Positions 1 through 10,041 of a stretch of DNA of 33,554 nucleotides are shown here, in pieces. The first letter of the stretch is position 1. Each line of letters begins with the position of its first letter. The position numbers and the translations under genes are program-made. This DNA is from Verrucomicrobiales bacterium. Its GTDB lineage: Bacteria > Verrucomicrobiota > Verrucomicrobiia > Limisphaerales > UBA1096. The notes beneath the pieces are model-generated. The model was not told the DNA's origin, made no database searches, and saw nothing but the letters and a program-made list of their open reading frames with translations. The stretch is taken from positions 1-33,554 of the forward strand of contig NYWG01000137.1 of assembly GCA_002684915.1 (NCBI GenBank). Reading direction: 5' to 3'.

Positions 1-738
1 AAAAAGCAATGCCCAATTATTGATACATGGTGGCAAACCGAAACTGGCGGTATCCTTATCTCACCATTACCTGGCGCAACTCCTACAAAACCAGGTTCAG
101 CCACCCTACCATTTTTTGGTGTTAAGCCAGCACTGGTAGATGACGAAGGAAACATAATAGACGGTAATGATGTATCCGGAAATCTTTGCATGCTCGAAAC
201 TTGGCCAGGACAAATGCGAACGGTCTACGGCGATCATCAACGATTTATAGACACCTATTTTTCGAGGTTTCCAGGAAAGTATTTTAGTGGAGACGGTTGC
301 CGACGCGATGAGGACGGATACTACTGGATTACTGGGCGAGTAGACGACGTCATTATTGTAAGCGGCCACAACCTTGGCACAGCAGAAATTGAAGGAGCGA
401 TTGGAGGCCACCAATCGGTTGCAGAAGCTGCCGTTGTCGGCTACCCGCATGATATTAAAGGTAACGCCATATACGCATTTGTTACTCTCAAAACTGGGAA
501 AGAAATTACCGAAACATTAACCAGTGAAATTATTAAACAAGTTCGTGCAGATATTGGACCTCATGCTTCGCCGGAAAAAATACAATTCACTTCAGGCCTA
601 CCCAAGACTAGAAGCGGAAAGATAATGAGAAGAATACTACGCAAGATCGCTGAAGGTGATATTGAAAACATGGGGGACACAAGCACACTAGCTGATCCCG
701 CAGTTGTTGAATCTCTTGTCAATGGGAGGATCAAATAG
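1..738 (+). CDS. acs: Acetyl-CoA synthetase, C-terminal part (5' truncated by window edge)
   Basis: Frame 1 is open from base 1 ([40 protein letters not shown]...), with Acs motifs [63 protein letters not shown]. The listed ORF start at 190 is an internal Met. Confidence 0.95.
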   Translation, partial: KKQCPIIDTWWQTETGGILISPLPGATPTKPGSATLPFFGVKPALVDDEGNIIDGNDVSGNLCMLETWPGQMRTVYGDHQRFIDTYFSRFPGKYFSGDGCRRDEDGYYWITGRVDDVIIVSGHNLGTAEIEGAIGGHQSVAEAAVVGYPHDIKGNAIYAFVTLKTGKEITETLTSEIIKQVRADIGPHASPEKIQFTSGLPKTRSGKIMRRILRKIAEGDIENMGDTSTLADPAVVESLVNGRIK

Positions 739-1017
739 ATAACAATAATACAATCTTTAACCAATCAAGCATCACTCAGATCAAGTAGATAATTCTATAA
801 TGATCTACTGCAATAACTGTACTCAACACTTGAAATTCTCAACGGAATAATCGGTAAGTAAATTGAATGCCTAATTTGCCAGCATAAAGAAATCGCACCC
901 GATAACAATGAATCAACTTTCTTTCATAAAGGGAAATCTTTTCACTAACTCATTTATCCAATCGTAAAAACTTGTGGTAAACGTTAGTAAAATCCATACT
1001 CAGCGCCGCTTTTTATA

Positions 1018-2007
1018 ATGAGTAAAGAACCTATTCGTGTTGCAGTAACTGGAGCGGCCGGCCAAATCGGTTACGCGTTATTATTCCGCATTGCCTCCGG
1101 CCAGATGTTCGGCCCAAACCAGCCGGTAATTATCCACATGATCGAAATTGAGCAAGCTCTACCAGCTCTTGAGGGTGTTGCCATGGAGCTGGACGACTGC
1201 GCTTTTCCATTACTTAAAGGCACAGTGGCAACTTCTGATCTAAATAATGGCTTTAATGGTGTTAACTGGGCACTACTTGTAGGCAGTGTGCCGCGTAAGC
1301 AAGGCATGGAGCGTGGTGATTTACTCGGTATCAATGGAAAAATTTTTATTGGTCAAGGCCAAGCAATACAAAAAAACGCCTCAAGTGATATTCAAACGCT
1401 AGTTGTTGGTAATCCATGCAATACAAACTGTCTGATCGCTATGAACAATGCGCCAGATGTTCCACGCGATCGCTGGTTCGCCATGACACGTCTAGACGAA
1501 AATCGAGCAAAGTCTCAATTGGCTCGGAAAGCAGGTGTAGATGTTACAGCTGTAACCAACATGTCTGTTTGGGGCAATCACTCTGCAACTCAGTATCCAG
1601 ACTTTACAAACGCCAAGATTAATGGCGAAGCAGCTACAAATGTGATTAAGGATCAGGAATGGCTCGAAGGTGATTTTCTTAAGACAGTTCAACAGCGCGG
1701 CGCGGCCATTATCAAGGCTAGAGGTGCTTCCAGCGCCGCTAGTGCAGCAAATGCCGTGGTAGACTCTGTTGTATCCGCTGTAAACCCAACCTCCGGAGGC
1801 GACTTTCACAGTCTCTGTCTTTGCTCAGATGGTAGTTATGGAGTTGAAAAAGGGCTGATCTCATCCTTTCCTACCCGTAATGTCGGAGGCCAATTAGACA
1901 TCGTACAAGGACTCCAGCTAAACCCCTTTAGCCAAGGCAAACTTGATGCCACCGTGAACGAACTAAAAGAGGAGCGAGACATGGTTAAAGACCTTCTCTC
2001 AAATTAA
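1018..2007 (+). CDS. mdh: Malate dehydrogenase
   Basis: NAD-binding [74 protein letters not shown], typical of the cytosolic-type bacterial MDH family. Confidence 0.96.
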   Translation: MSKEPIRVAVTGAAGQIGYALLFRIASGQMFGPNQPVIIHMIEIEQALPALEGVAMELDDCAFPLLKGTVATSDLNNGFNGVNWALLVGSVPRKQGMERGDLLGINGKIFIGQGQAIQKNASSDIQTLVVGNPCNTNCLIAMNNAPDVPRDRWFAMTRLDENRAKSQLARKAGVDVTAVTNMSVWGNHSATQYPDFTNAKINGEAATNVIKDQEWLEGDFLKTVQQRGAAIIKARGASSAASAANAVVDSVVSAVNPTSGGDFHSLCLCSDGSYGVEKGLISSFPTRNVGGQLDIVQGLQLNPFSQGKLDATVNELKEERDMVKDLLSN

Positions 2008-2010
2008 CCC

Positions 2011-2676
2011 ATGGCCGATCAAGCGGAAACGCAAATCAACAAATATATCGATCATACCTTGTTACGAGCAGATGCCACTGCTCGAGATATCGAAAAACTT
2101 TGCAAGGAAGCCGTTGTAAACGAGCTTTTTGCAGTTTGCATTAGCGGTTGCTGGGTTCAAAACGCTTGGAATCATTTAGGCGAATCCAATGTTTCAATTG
2201 CTACAGTCATCGGATTTCCGTCTGGAGCAACTGATTCAGATGCCAAGCGCTATGAAACCGAGGTAGCAATAGACAATGGAGCACATGAAATTGATCTAAT
2301 GATGAATATTGGAAAATTTCTCGATGGAGATCATCAAGCCATTAGTCGTGAAATTCGAGATGTTATCGATTCTGCAGATGACCGGCGTGTAAAACTTATT
2401 ATTGAAACCGGCTATTTCAATGATGAACAAATTGCTACTGCCTGCAAAATTGCCGTTCAAGCTGAAGCCCACTTCGTCAAAACTAGCTCCGGATTCGGGC
2501 CTGGTGGGGCAACAATTGAACATGTCAAATTAATGCGAGAAACTGTAGGGCAATTCTGCGGAGTGAAGGCTTCAGGAGGAATCCGCGACGCCGAAACCGC
2601 CAGAGCAATGATCGCAGCGGGGGCGACTCGTATTGGCACCTCATCTGGCGCTTCAATTGCAAGCAGCCAATCATAA
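2011..2676 (+). CDS. deoC: Deoxyribose-phosphate aldolase
   Basis: INKYIDHTLLRADAT, VIGFPSGA, EIDLMMNIGKFLDGD, KLIIETGYF, FVKTSSGFGPGGATIEHVKLM (Schiff-base Lys in VKTSSGF), GVKASGGIRD. Starts 3 nt after the mdh stop. Confidence 0.96.
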   Translation: MADQAETQINKYIDHTLLRADATARDIEKLCKEAVVNELFAVCISGCWVQNAWNHLGESNVSIATVIGFPSGATDSDAKRYETEVAIDNGAHEIDLMMNIGKFLDGDHQAISREIRDVIDSADDRRVKLIIETGYFNDEQIATACKIAVQAEAHFVKTSSGFGPGGATIEHVKLMRETVGQFCGVKASGGIRDAETARAMIAAGATRIGTSSGASIASSQS

Positions 2677-3047
2677 CAGTTTTTCACAAATTATTCGTAT
2701 AATTCCATTAAAATATTAACCGCTTATTCTCAATTAACACGTAATTGTGAATAAAAATAAAAAATTGTGAATACTTTCAGTTTGGAAACCTAGCATCCTT
2801 AGCCTACACTGAGTTAGTAGTTTTAGACCCTTTGCTTGTGAGAAGAATATTCTACACATTCGTTTCAGTATGTAGCCGGTTATTATCAACCCGGAGGCCT
2901 CCTCTTAATCAATCACGACTGATGAGCATGTATCTATCACAAGCTAATAGCAAAACGATCTATAGCCCACGTTTTCAAGAAACTCGAACTCGTCGGAACG
3001 GCAAATATAGTCACATCCGTACTCGCTCTTGATTCCTTTTTTAGCCT

Positions 3048-4412
3048 TTAGCCCCCCTCTATACAGTCAATATTCTTAAGGAATCTCTTGGCTTTTTTTG
3101 AATCAAGTCTAATAGGCCCAGTGTGGTTAGCTTCATGTAGGCCAAACGGGCACTTAGCTGGCGATATCTCAGAAGAACCATTTTGGACCCTTAGTGCAAA
3201 CTGAGCACCCGTCATTATGGAATTTTCACCGAACCGGTCCTCAATATGCTGAAATGCATAATCGATTGCACTCCATCGTTCGATATCCGTGGCACCCCAA
3301 AGCATAGGTTGATCTTCGAGTTGCTGTAAGCTCGAAAAAACAAGACAAATTTGACGAATTGATTTTTTTCCACCTAACATTGCTTTCCAATAAAGCTTTT
3401 CCATAATGTCATTAATAACAGTATTTCGGAATTGTGGATGCTTAAACCTATGCTTAGAAGAAACACGCTGAAAGTCGTTAAAACGAATACTAACAAACAG
3501 TTCTCTTACTTGTAATCCTTCACGGCGAATCTGACCAGTCAACCGTGAAGCCTCACTGAGAAGAAAAATTAATCCAGCATTATAATCCGGCTCATCAACC
3601 GGGAGTGTAGTACTACTGGAAATTGTAGTGCGGCATTGTTCCTTAACCTCAATCGGTTCAACCCACTCTCCTCTAGAAAACAGCCACAATTGATGTCCCC
3701 AAACACCAAACCGCTTCCTCAAAAGAATCGATGACATGCGAGCAACATCGTCAAAAGTATGTGCGCCGAGTGCTGCAAGTGCACGTTCACGACGTCTACC
3801 ACAACCGGCTAATTCGCTCAACAATCGCTCAGAAAGAAACTCTCGTTCACACCCAACTGGAATTTCTAAAAATCCCGGTTTAACTGCACTAGTGGCGAGT
3901 TTAGCTGCCCACATCGACGAACCCAACCCGGCGGAGACTGGAACACCAATTGTACGTTCGATTTCTGAACGCAATCTATTTACATAGCAATCCGCGATTC
4001 GCTTACGCCAAACAAATCGCTCCATCCCTGTAAGATCAAGAAATCCCTCATCAATCGATGCTGGTAACAAAGTCGGAGTGTAACGTTCCATAACACGAAA
4101 CATATCACGGGATATACGACGATAATCATCATAATTAGGACGAGCTAGAACTCCATGAGGGCAAAGACGCTTAGCCTCAAAACAGGCTGTGCCCGTATTA
4201 ATGCCATAACTCTTAGCCAAACGATTAGCCGCGATCACAATACCATCACCAGTTCGACCTCCCCCAACCCATACTGGCCTGCCAGAAAGAGAGGCATCCA
4301 TCGCCACTTCACAACTGGCAAAAAATGTATCGCCATCAACATGCAAGATTCTAATTGGAGGAGCCTTGATCAAAGTAAACCTCAGTGTTCCAATCCTCCA
4401 GATTCCCGTCAA
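3048..4412 (-). CDS. Y-family DNA polymerase (DinB/UmuC-like translesion polymerase)
   Basis: HVDGDTFFASCEVAMDASLSGRPVWVGG, catalytic SIDEGFLDLTG, VSAGLGSSMWAAKLATSAVKPG, and a C-terminal EDQPMLWG...RFGENSI segment resembling the UmuC-type tail. Confidence 0.9.
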   Translation of the reverse strand: MTGIWRIGTLRFTLIKAPPIRILHVDGDTFFASCEVAMDASLSGRPVWVGGGRTGDGIVIAANRLAKSYGINTGTACFEAKRLCPHGVLARPNYDDYRRISRDMFRVMERYTPTLLPASIDEGFLDLTGMERFVWRKRIADCYVNRLRSEIERTIGVPVSAGLGSSMWAAKLATSAVKPGFLEIPVGCEREFLSERLLSELAGCGRRRERALAALGAHTFDDVARMSSILLRKRFGVWGHQLWLFSRGEWVEPIEVKEQCRTTISSSTTLPVDEPDYNAGLIFLLSEASRLTGQIRREGLQVRELFVSIRFNDFQRVSSKHRFKHPQFRNTVINDIMEKLYWKAMLGGKKSIRQICLVFSSLQQLEDQPMLWGATDIERWSAIDYAFQHIEDRFGENSIMTGAQFALRVQNGSSEISPAKCPFGLHEANHTGPIRLDSKKAKRFLKNIDCIEGG

Positions 4413-4442
4413 TTCGAGATTACTAAACGAGACAAATTGGCG

Positions 4443-7400
4443 CTACTCACGAGTAACAGTTTCATCAAGATTGAGGATTACTCTAGCGAGTGAAATAAAA
4501 GCAGCCAATTGCGGAGTAGCATCACTCTTACCTGTAATCTTTCTTTCACTCTGTGGAGTCGCAATGATTAGTTTTTCCTGGTTCTTGTAAAAATTAATTA
4601 AGCGATCAATTTCCATATTAGTGACTTGACGAGAAACACAACGCTCAAAACCATATTTTATTTTATGTCGGAGACTGCCAATTCGATCACTCATTAATCG
4701 TCCGAGCGCTTGAGCTGATTCAAAAAACACCGGATCATTCAATAGAGTCAAAGCCTGCAGAGGAGTATTAGATTTTTCACGACGCATACAAGCAACCGAA
4801 GTGTCATTAGCATCAAAAGTAGCAAGCATTGGATATGGCACTGTTCGCTGGGCATGAATATAAATTCCACGACGGTATTTATTTTCCCCAGTGCTGGCTT
4901 TCCACTGAACAGAGTTAGCATAGCCTAGAGCGGCAATGTCAGACGGCAGAGGAGGTTTTATACTAGGCCCATATTTACGAAAACTTAGCAACCCTGCAGC
5001 GTAAAGCTGAACATCACGTACTCCTTCCGCACTTAAACGAAATCTGTTTTGCCTTGCTAACCAACGATTATCAGGATCAAGGGTTTGAAGATCCCTCCGC
5101 ATTACAGAGGATTGCTGATAGGTCGATGAGGAAACTATAGTTCTAATAATTTCTTTCCGACTCCAATTAAGCTGCTGCAACTCATTAGCAAGCCAATCGA
5201 GCAACTTGGGGTGAGATGGCAGATCACCACGAACGCCAAAGTCATCAACAGTTTTTACTAGGCCACTGCCGAAAAGGTTTTGCCAAATATAGTTAACTGA
5301 AACTCTTCCTGTGATTGGATTCTCTGAATCAAAAATCCACTTTGCAAACTCAAGACGATTAGCTTTATTAACTTTTTTAAAAGGGTGAAGCACCGAAAGC
5401 GTACCAGGCTTCACTTCAGAAGCCTTGCGCAAGAAATCACCACGTATATGGATATAAGTCTTACGTTTTTTTGACTGTTCAACGACTACATTAGCTTTTG
5501 GACCAGGATATTTAGGGGAAAGTTTGGCATGCTCATTGAGTTTTTTTTGCAAACCTTTGGCATATTCATCAAAATTATTCTGAAACCATTTTTGAACTAA
5601 AACGCTTTGCTCTTCGCTACGATCGGTAGCCGAAACATCAAGCGCAGTAACAACATTATCAGGAATATCAGTGAAAATTGTAGGGGAAATAGATTCAGAA
5701 ATCTCCAACTTTAAACCGCCCAAAGTATGTTTCTTTCCATGAGATTGAACTATAGTAATTTTAATTTTAGCATCATTTGGCACTGATATTGGCTGACTGG
5801 AAAACACAGCAAAATTATCCTGATTCATTTTTGGCGAAACTGCCCAACCAGACTCAGAACCAATTTTACCGTCGATAGCCTTGCTTACATCAAAATTATT
5901 TTGGGAATGTGTAGCTTTTGCATCCGTAAATGAAATTGGTTTAGTTTTACCATCTGACATTAGCAACTCAGCCTTAAATTGATTCACAACAAAATTTCCA
6001 TTATCCGCACGACCAGCACCATTTTCATTCACTTTTAAAGCAGTCATTCGAAATCCAGTGATTTTCTTTAAACTTGTTTTGCCAACAAAAGTGTATGTGG
6101 CTATATCAGGATTTCCTCCTGTAGCTTTAATGACTCCTTTACTATCAACAGAGAGGTTAACATCATCAGTAGATGAGATTGTTTTAATCTGAAACGGTAA
6201 CCATTCTGGTATATTCGGGCTATAATCTCTTTCCCACTCAATTTGCTTCGCAGGTGATTCATTTTTCAAATATAGAGCCAGATCCAATTCAATTTGCTCC
6301 TTAATTTTGCTCCAATCTGCTTTAACTTTATTGAAATTACTAAGTTCATCATCATTAGGAACCTGTATCGAATGATCACTAGAAGTGTTAAAAAAAGCCA
6401 TCATCTCGTAGAATTCTCGCTGCGTAATCGGATCATACTTATGCGTATGGCACTCTGCACAACCAATGGTCAGTCCGAGCCAAATTGAACTAGCTGTACT
6501 TAACCTGTCGACTACCGCTTTTATTCGGAATTCCTCTTGATCAGTACCACCTTCAGTATTACGTAGAGTGTTTCGATGAAACCCGGTTGCTAATTTTTCA
6601 CCAACTCCTGCTCCCGGCAGCATATCACCAGCAATTTGGTTAATAGAAAATTGGTCATAAGGAATATCACTGTTAATAGCCTCAATCACCCAGTCACGCC
6701 AAACCCATGCATTAGGACGCACATTATCCTTTTCGTATCCATCACTATCAGCATAACGCGCCTTATCTAGCCAGAAACGACCCCAATGCTCCCCATAGGC
6801 ATCCGATGCAAGCATACGGTCAACCAATTGAATATAGGAATTCGGCGAGTCATCCTGTAGAAATTCTCGCATCTGATCAGCACTAGGTGGAATCCCTAGC
6901 AAATCAAAACTCAGACGCCTAATAAGCATAGCCTTATCCCCGCGAGGTGATGGATCAATCCCTTCTTTTTCGAGTTTGGCTAGAACAAAATTATCTATAG
7001 AATTCTTAGGCCATGCAGTATTCCTAATTGACGGTGGAACGGTACGTTTTGGGCTTTGAAATGACCAATGTTTAGGTCGCACCTCCATAAGTTCATCAGC
7101 CAATACAGCTGGCCATATAGCCCCGGCATCAATCCAATTCTTAATAGCAGCTATGGATTCAGTTGAAATCAACTCACCTTTAGGAGGCATCTGTTTACCA
7201 TCATCAATTTTTGAAATAAGCCTATAGAGAGAACTTTTTGAACTATCGCCAGCTATAATAACAGGACCAGTATCTCCACCAAGCATAGCCTCACGTCGAC
7301 GATCCAGCCTCAATCCCCCTTTACGCTTATTTGGACCATGACAATTGAAACAATTTTCACGAAGGACTGGATAAACCGTTTCACTGAAAAGATCACTTCG

Positions 7401-7475
7401 ACCTTTATTCAAGCCCAAAAACAGCACCACAAAAACACAGAAAAATACTTTCGATTTCGGGATCAAGACAACCAA
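4443..7475 (-). CDS. PSD1 domain-containing cytochrome c (Planctomycete cytochrome C, DUF1549/DUF1553)
   Basis: N-terminal signal sequence; CFNCHGPNKRKGGLRLDRR; HWSFQSPKR; SIDNFVLAKLEKEGIDPSP; CAECHTHKYDPITQREFYEMMAFFN; RLEFAKWIFDSENPITGRVSVNYIWQNLFGSGLV; ANDTSVACMRREKSNTPLQALTLLNDPVFFE. Confidence 0.95.
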   Translation of the reverse strand: MVVLIPKSKVFFCVFVVLFLGLNKGRSDLFSETVYPVLRENCFNCHGPNKRKGGLRLDRRREAMLGGDTGPVIIAGDSSKSSLYRLISKIDDGKQMPPKGELISTESIAAIKNWIDAGAIWPAVLADELMEVRPKHWSFQSPKRTVPPSIRNTAWPKNSIDNFVLAKLEKEGIDPSPRGDKAMLIRRLSFDLLGIPPSADQMREFLQDDSPNSYIQLVDRMLASDAYGEHWGRFWLDKARYADSDGYEKDNVRPNAWVWRDWVIEAINSDIPYDQFSINQIAGDMLPGAGVGEKLATGFHRNTLRNTEGGTDQEEFRIKAVVDRLSTASSIWLGLTIGCAECHTHKYDPITQREFYEMMAFFNTSSDHSIQVPNDDELSNFNKVKADWSKIKEQIELDLALYLKNESPAKQIEWERDYSPNIPEWLPFQIKTISSTDDVNLSVDSKGVIKATGGNPDIATYTFVGKTSLKKITGFRMTALKVNENGAGRADNGNFVVNQFKAELLMSDGKTKPISFTDAKATHSQNNFDVSKAIDGKIGSESGWAVSPKMNQDNFAVFSSQPISVPNDAKIKITIVQSHGKKHTLGGLKLEISESISPTIFTDIPDNVVTALDVSATDRSEEQSVLVQKWFQNNFDEYAKGLQKKLNEHAKLSPKYPGPKANVVVEQSKKRKTYIHIRGDFLRKASEVKPGTLSVLHPFKKVNKANRLEFAKWIFDSENPITGRVSVNYIWQNLFGSGLVKTVDDFGVRGDLPSHPKLLDWLANELQQLNWSRKEIIRTIVSSSTYQQSSVMRRDLQTLDPDNRWLARQNRFRLSAEGVRDVQLYAAGLLSFRKYGPSIKPPLPSDIAALGYANSVQWKASTGENKYRRGIYIHAQRTVPYPMLATFDANDTSVACMRREKSNTPLQALTLLNDPVFFESAQALGRLMSDRIGSLRHKIKYGFERCVSRQVTNMEIDRLINFYKNQEKLIIATPQSERKITGKSDATPQLAAFISLARVILNLDETVTRE

Positions 7476-7518
7476 AAATTAATAACTAAATCAGAAGAAA
7501 TCCACTATTATTTGCGGC

Positions 7519-9255
7519 TTAATTAAAAATCGAAAAAACGCCTCGACCCCTTGGATCAGCTGAACCAATAAAAGCTCCCATAGAGTTTTGACCAATTGCC
7601 TGGGCTGCCCCTATAGAGTTAATCAACTTAACTTTGTGCCCACGTTCAACCAATGAATCTATACATTTTCGATCAAGAGACTTCTCTACAAGTAATTGAT
7701 TTGGTTTCCACTGATGATGGAACCTTACTTGCCCAAGCGCTTGATCCGGTGCCATTCCATGATCAATAATATTTATAATTGCAAGCACTGCCTGCGAAAT
7801 GATAGTTGGCCCACCTGCTGCTCCCACAGAAAAGATGGGGTTTCCATCCTTTAACACAATTGTTGGACTCATACTGGAAAGCGGTCGTTTACCAGGTGCC
7901 ACTGCATTGGCTTCTGCCCCAACTAATCCAAATGCATTAGGAACTCCCGGCTGAGCAGAAAAGTCATCCATCTCATTGTTCATTACTATGCCAGTGCCTG
8001 GGATAACCACTCCAGAACCAAAAGTCGTATTGATCGTCGCAGTACAAGCTACCCACCAGCCGTCTGAATCGGCTGCTGAAAAATGAGTAGTATGTTTACC
8101 AAACAAATCCTTATCGGCATCCAAAGGTGTCGAATGAGCATCAACCCGAGCCACCTTTTTAGGGTTTATTTTTTTTGCGAGTATACGGGCATATTTTTTC
8201 GATGCTAAACCTTTTGGGACAGAAACAAAATCGGCATCACCAAGCCAATATGACCGGTCTGCAAACGCTAAACGCATTGCCTCTGTAACAATATGAACAA
8301 AATCGGCAGAATCAGGAGCCATAGAAAACAGATCAAAATTCTCAAGAATATTGAGGATTTGAGCTACATGAACCCCTCCTGAACTTGGTGGAGGATAACC
8401 AATTATCTCATGATTACGATAGACCGTTCGAACTGGTTTACGCTGTTTAACCTCATAACGAGTAAAGTCTTCTTGAATAATTAGACCGCCATTTCCAGCC
8501 ATCCAATTTTCCGTTTTTAATGCAAACTCGCCTTTATAAAACCAATCGACAGAATAGCTTGCAATGTTTCGATACGATCTTGCCAAATCAGCTTGCTTAA
8601 GTCTGTGTCCAATTGGCCAAGGGGTTTGATTATCATCAAGAAAGATATTTGCACTATCTGGGAAAAGTCGCAGTTTATCCACAACTTGATCAAGTCGACG
8701 TAAATATGAAGCATCAAGTACAAAGCCTTCATCAGCAATTGTCGCAGCCTCCATTAAATGCTTCGAAAGAACAAGTTTTCCGTATTTACTAATCACAAGA
8801 TTATATGCTGCCAAAGCACCTGGCACACCAATAGCCAATGAACCTGTCTGACTCAAATCAGGCTTAGCACGACCATCACGTAAATACATATTACGACTAG
8901 CTTTAAGAGGAGCAGCTTCACGTCCGTCTATAGCAATAAACTCGCCATCAGGCTTACGAATCAACATGAAACAACCTCCACCAATACCAGAATTAAAACC
9001 GTCCACTACTCCCAACGTTAGTGCAGAAGCAACGGCTGCATCAACTGCGTTTCCTCCTTCTTTAAAAGCTTTTTCTGCTGCTTTAGTTGCTAATGGATGA
9101 ACCGTGACAACCGCAAGGGCCTTATCATCAGAATGACAGAAGGGGAAAATAAACAACGAAATCACGAGAGCAAGAATCACCATAGCCAAAGAAGAATTTT
9201 TTACGGCATAATAGGCTTGAGACCCAGCTGCTCTTTTTTTTGAACGAACTATCAT
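7519..9255 (-). CDS. ggt: Gamma-glutamyltransferase (exported)
   Basis: VVTVHPLATKAAEKAFKEGGNAVDAAVASALTLGVVDGFNSGIGGGCFMLI; catalytic Thr context LFGKHTTHFSAADSDG; SSMSPTIVLKDGNPIFSVGAAGGPTI; N-terminal hydrophobic segment. Confidence 0.94.
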   Translation of the reverse strand: MIVRSKKRAAGSQAYYAVKNSSLAMVILALVISLFIFPFCHSDDKALAVVTVHPLATKAAEKAFKEGGNAVDAAVASALTLGVVDGFNSGIGGGCFMLIRKPDGEFIAIDGREAAPLKASRNMYLRDGRAKPDLSQTGSLAIGVPGALAAYNLVISKYGKLVLSKHLMEAATIADEGFVLDASYLRRLDQVVDKLRLFPDSANIFLDDNQTPWPIGHRLKQADLARSYRNIASYSVDWFYKGEFALKTENWMAGNGGLIIQEDFTRYEVKQRKPVRTVYRNHEIIGYPPPSSGGVHVAQILNILENFDLFSMAPDSADFVHIVTEAMRLAFADRSYWLGDADFVSVPKGLASKKYARILAKKINPKKVARVDAHSTPLDADKDLFGKHTTHFSAADSDGWWVACTATINTTFGSGVVIPGTGIVMNNEMDDFSAQPGVPNAFGLVGAEANAVAPGKRPLSSMSPTIVLKDGNPIFSVGAAGGPTIISQAVLAIINIIDHGMAPDQALGQVRFHHQWKPNQLLVEKSLDRKCIDSLVERGHKVKLINSIGAAQAIGQNSMGAFIGSADPRGRGVFSIFN

Positions 9256-9436
9256 ATTTTAAACGTTATTAATAATTACAGAATCCCATGCAAAAACTTT
9301 AGATAAATAAAACATCTTAGCCAAGAAAGGATTATAAAACTTATAAAGCCAAATAATAAATTGCTACCTAATAAAAAATATAAATAGTGTTGGACAGTTA
9401 TTAATTGCAAGTTAGCTTCCTCAAACAATTAATCTT

Positions 9437-10033
9437 ATGAAGAAACTGTTCACAACAATCATAATTCCATATCTATCTCTATTAGTTGTTATGACCAGTT
9501 GCAATAATCCACCAAAATATGTTTCTGGTTCAGATTTCAAAACAGAATATGAACTTGGAGTTAATCAAACCATGAAACAATCAATTTACCTAGGTGAAAC
9601 AAACGACATATTTTACCTTAGTCACAAGACTCGCTCTTTAATAAACGGCGCATGGAAAGAAGAAATTTGGTATACTAAATCTTCAGACTTAGAACCGGAT
9701 TTTCTAGGCGAACTCAAAAAACTAAACAGAAAAAAACATAAAACTGAATTGATAATGATTGCCGCCAAGAAAGGTGATTATGAAATAGTAAAAGCATACT
9801 TAAAAGATGGTATTGATATAAATACTAAGGATCCCGAAAACGGATATGCAGCTTTGCACTGGGCTGCCGAAAAGGGACAAAAGGAAATTGTCAAATTACT
9901 TATTGAAAAAGGAGCGAATTTAAATGCGAAAACCAAAAATAATTTAACCCCATTAAATCTTGCCGATAACAATTTCGAAAATGAAATATCAGAGTTGCTT
10001 ATCAAAAACGGAGCTACAGAATTCCTCTATTAA
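9437..10033 (+). CDS. Ankyrin-repeat lipoprotein
   Basis: N-terminal signal with lipobox (SLLVVMTSCNN); ankyrin repeats (DPENGYAALHWAAEKGQKEIVKLLIEKGANLNAKTKNNLTPLNLA). Confidence 0.8.
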   Translation: MKKLFTTIIIPYLSLLVVMTSCNNPPKYVSGSDFKTEYELGVNQTMKQSIYLGETNDIFYLSHKTRSLINGAWKEEIWYTKSSDLEPDFLGELKKLNRKKHKTELIMIAAKKGDYEIVKAYLKDGIDINTKDPENGYAALHWAAEKGQKEIVKLLIEKGANLNAKTKNNLTPLNLADNNFENEISELLIKNGATEFLY

Positions 10034-10041
10034 GATTATAC

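Noticed and set aside
1-738. Functional link between Acs (activating acetate) and PhnA (releasing acetate)
   Set aside because: The genes are about 29 kb apart on opposite strands with unrelated genes between; acs is housekeeping, so linkage is not meaningful.
1071-1334. Antisense ORFs inside mdh, deoC, acs and other long genes (e.g. 1071-1334, 1492-1809, 14178-14528, 28255-28671)
   Set aside because: Shadow ORFs within strongly supported genes, with no independent domain evidence.
2740-2775. Short direct repeat AATTGTGAATA...AATTGTGAATA
   Set aside because: Only two copies in AT-rich sequence; insufficient to claim a regulatory or mobile repeat.
2915-2990. CTGATGAG followed by GAAAC-like sequence, reminiscent of a hammerhead ribozyme core
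   Set aside because: The required stems I, II and III could not be formed around the core at correct spacing, so it is probably chance.
2832-3032. 66-aa plus-strand ORF (MLVRRIFYTFVSV...)
   Set aside because: No recognisable family, basic low-complexity composition and no clear ribosome-binding site; more likely non-coding sequence.
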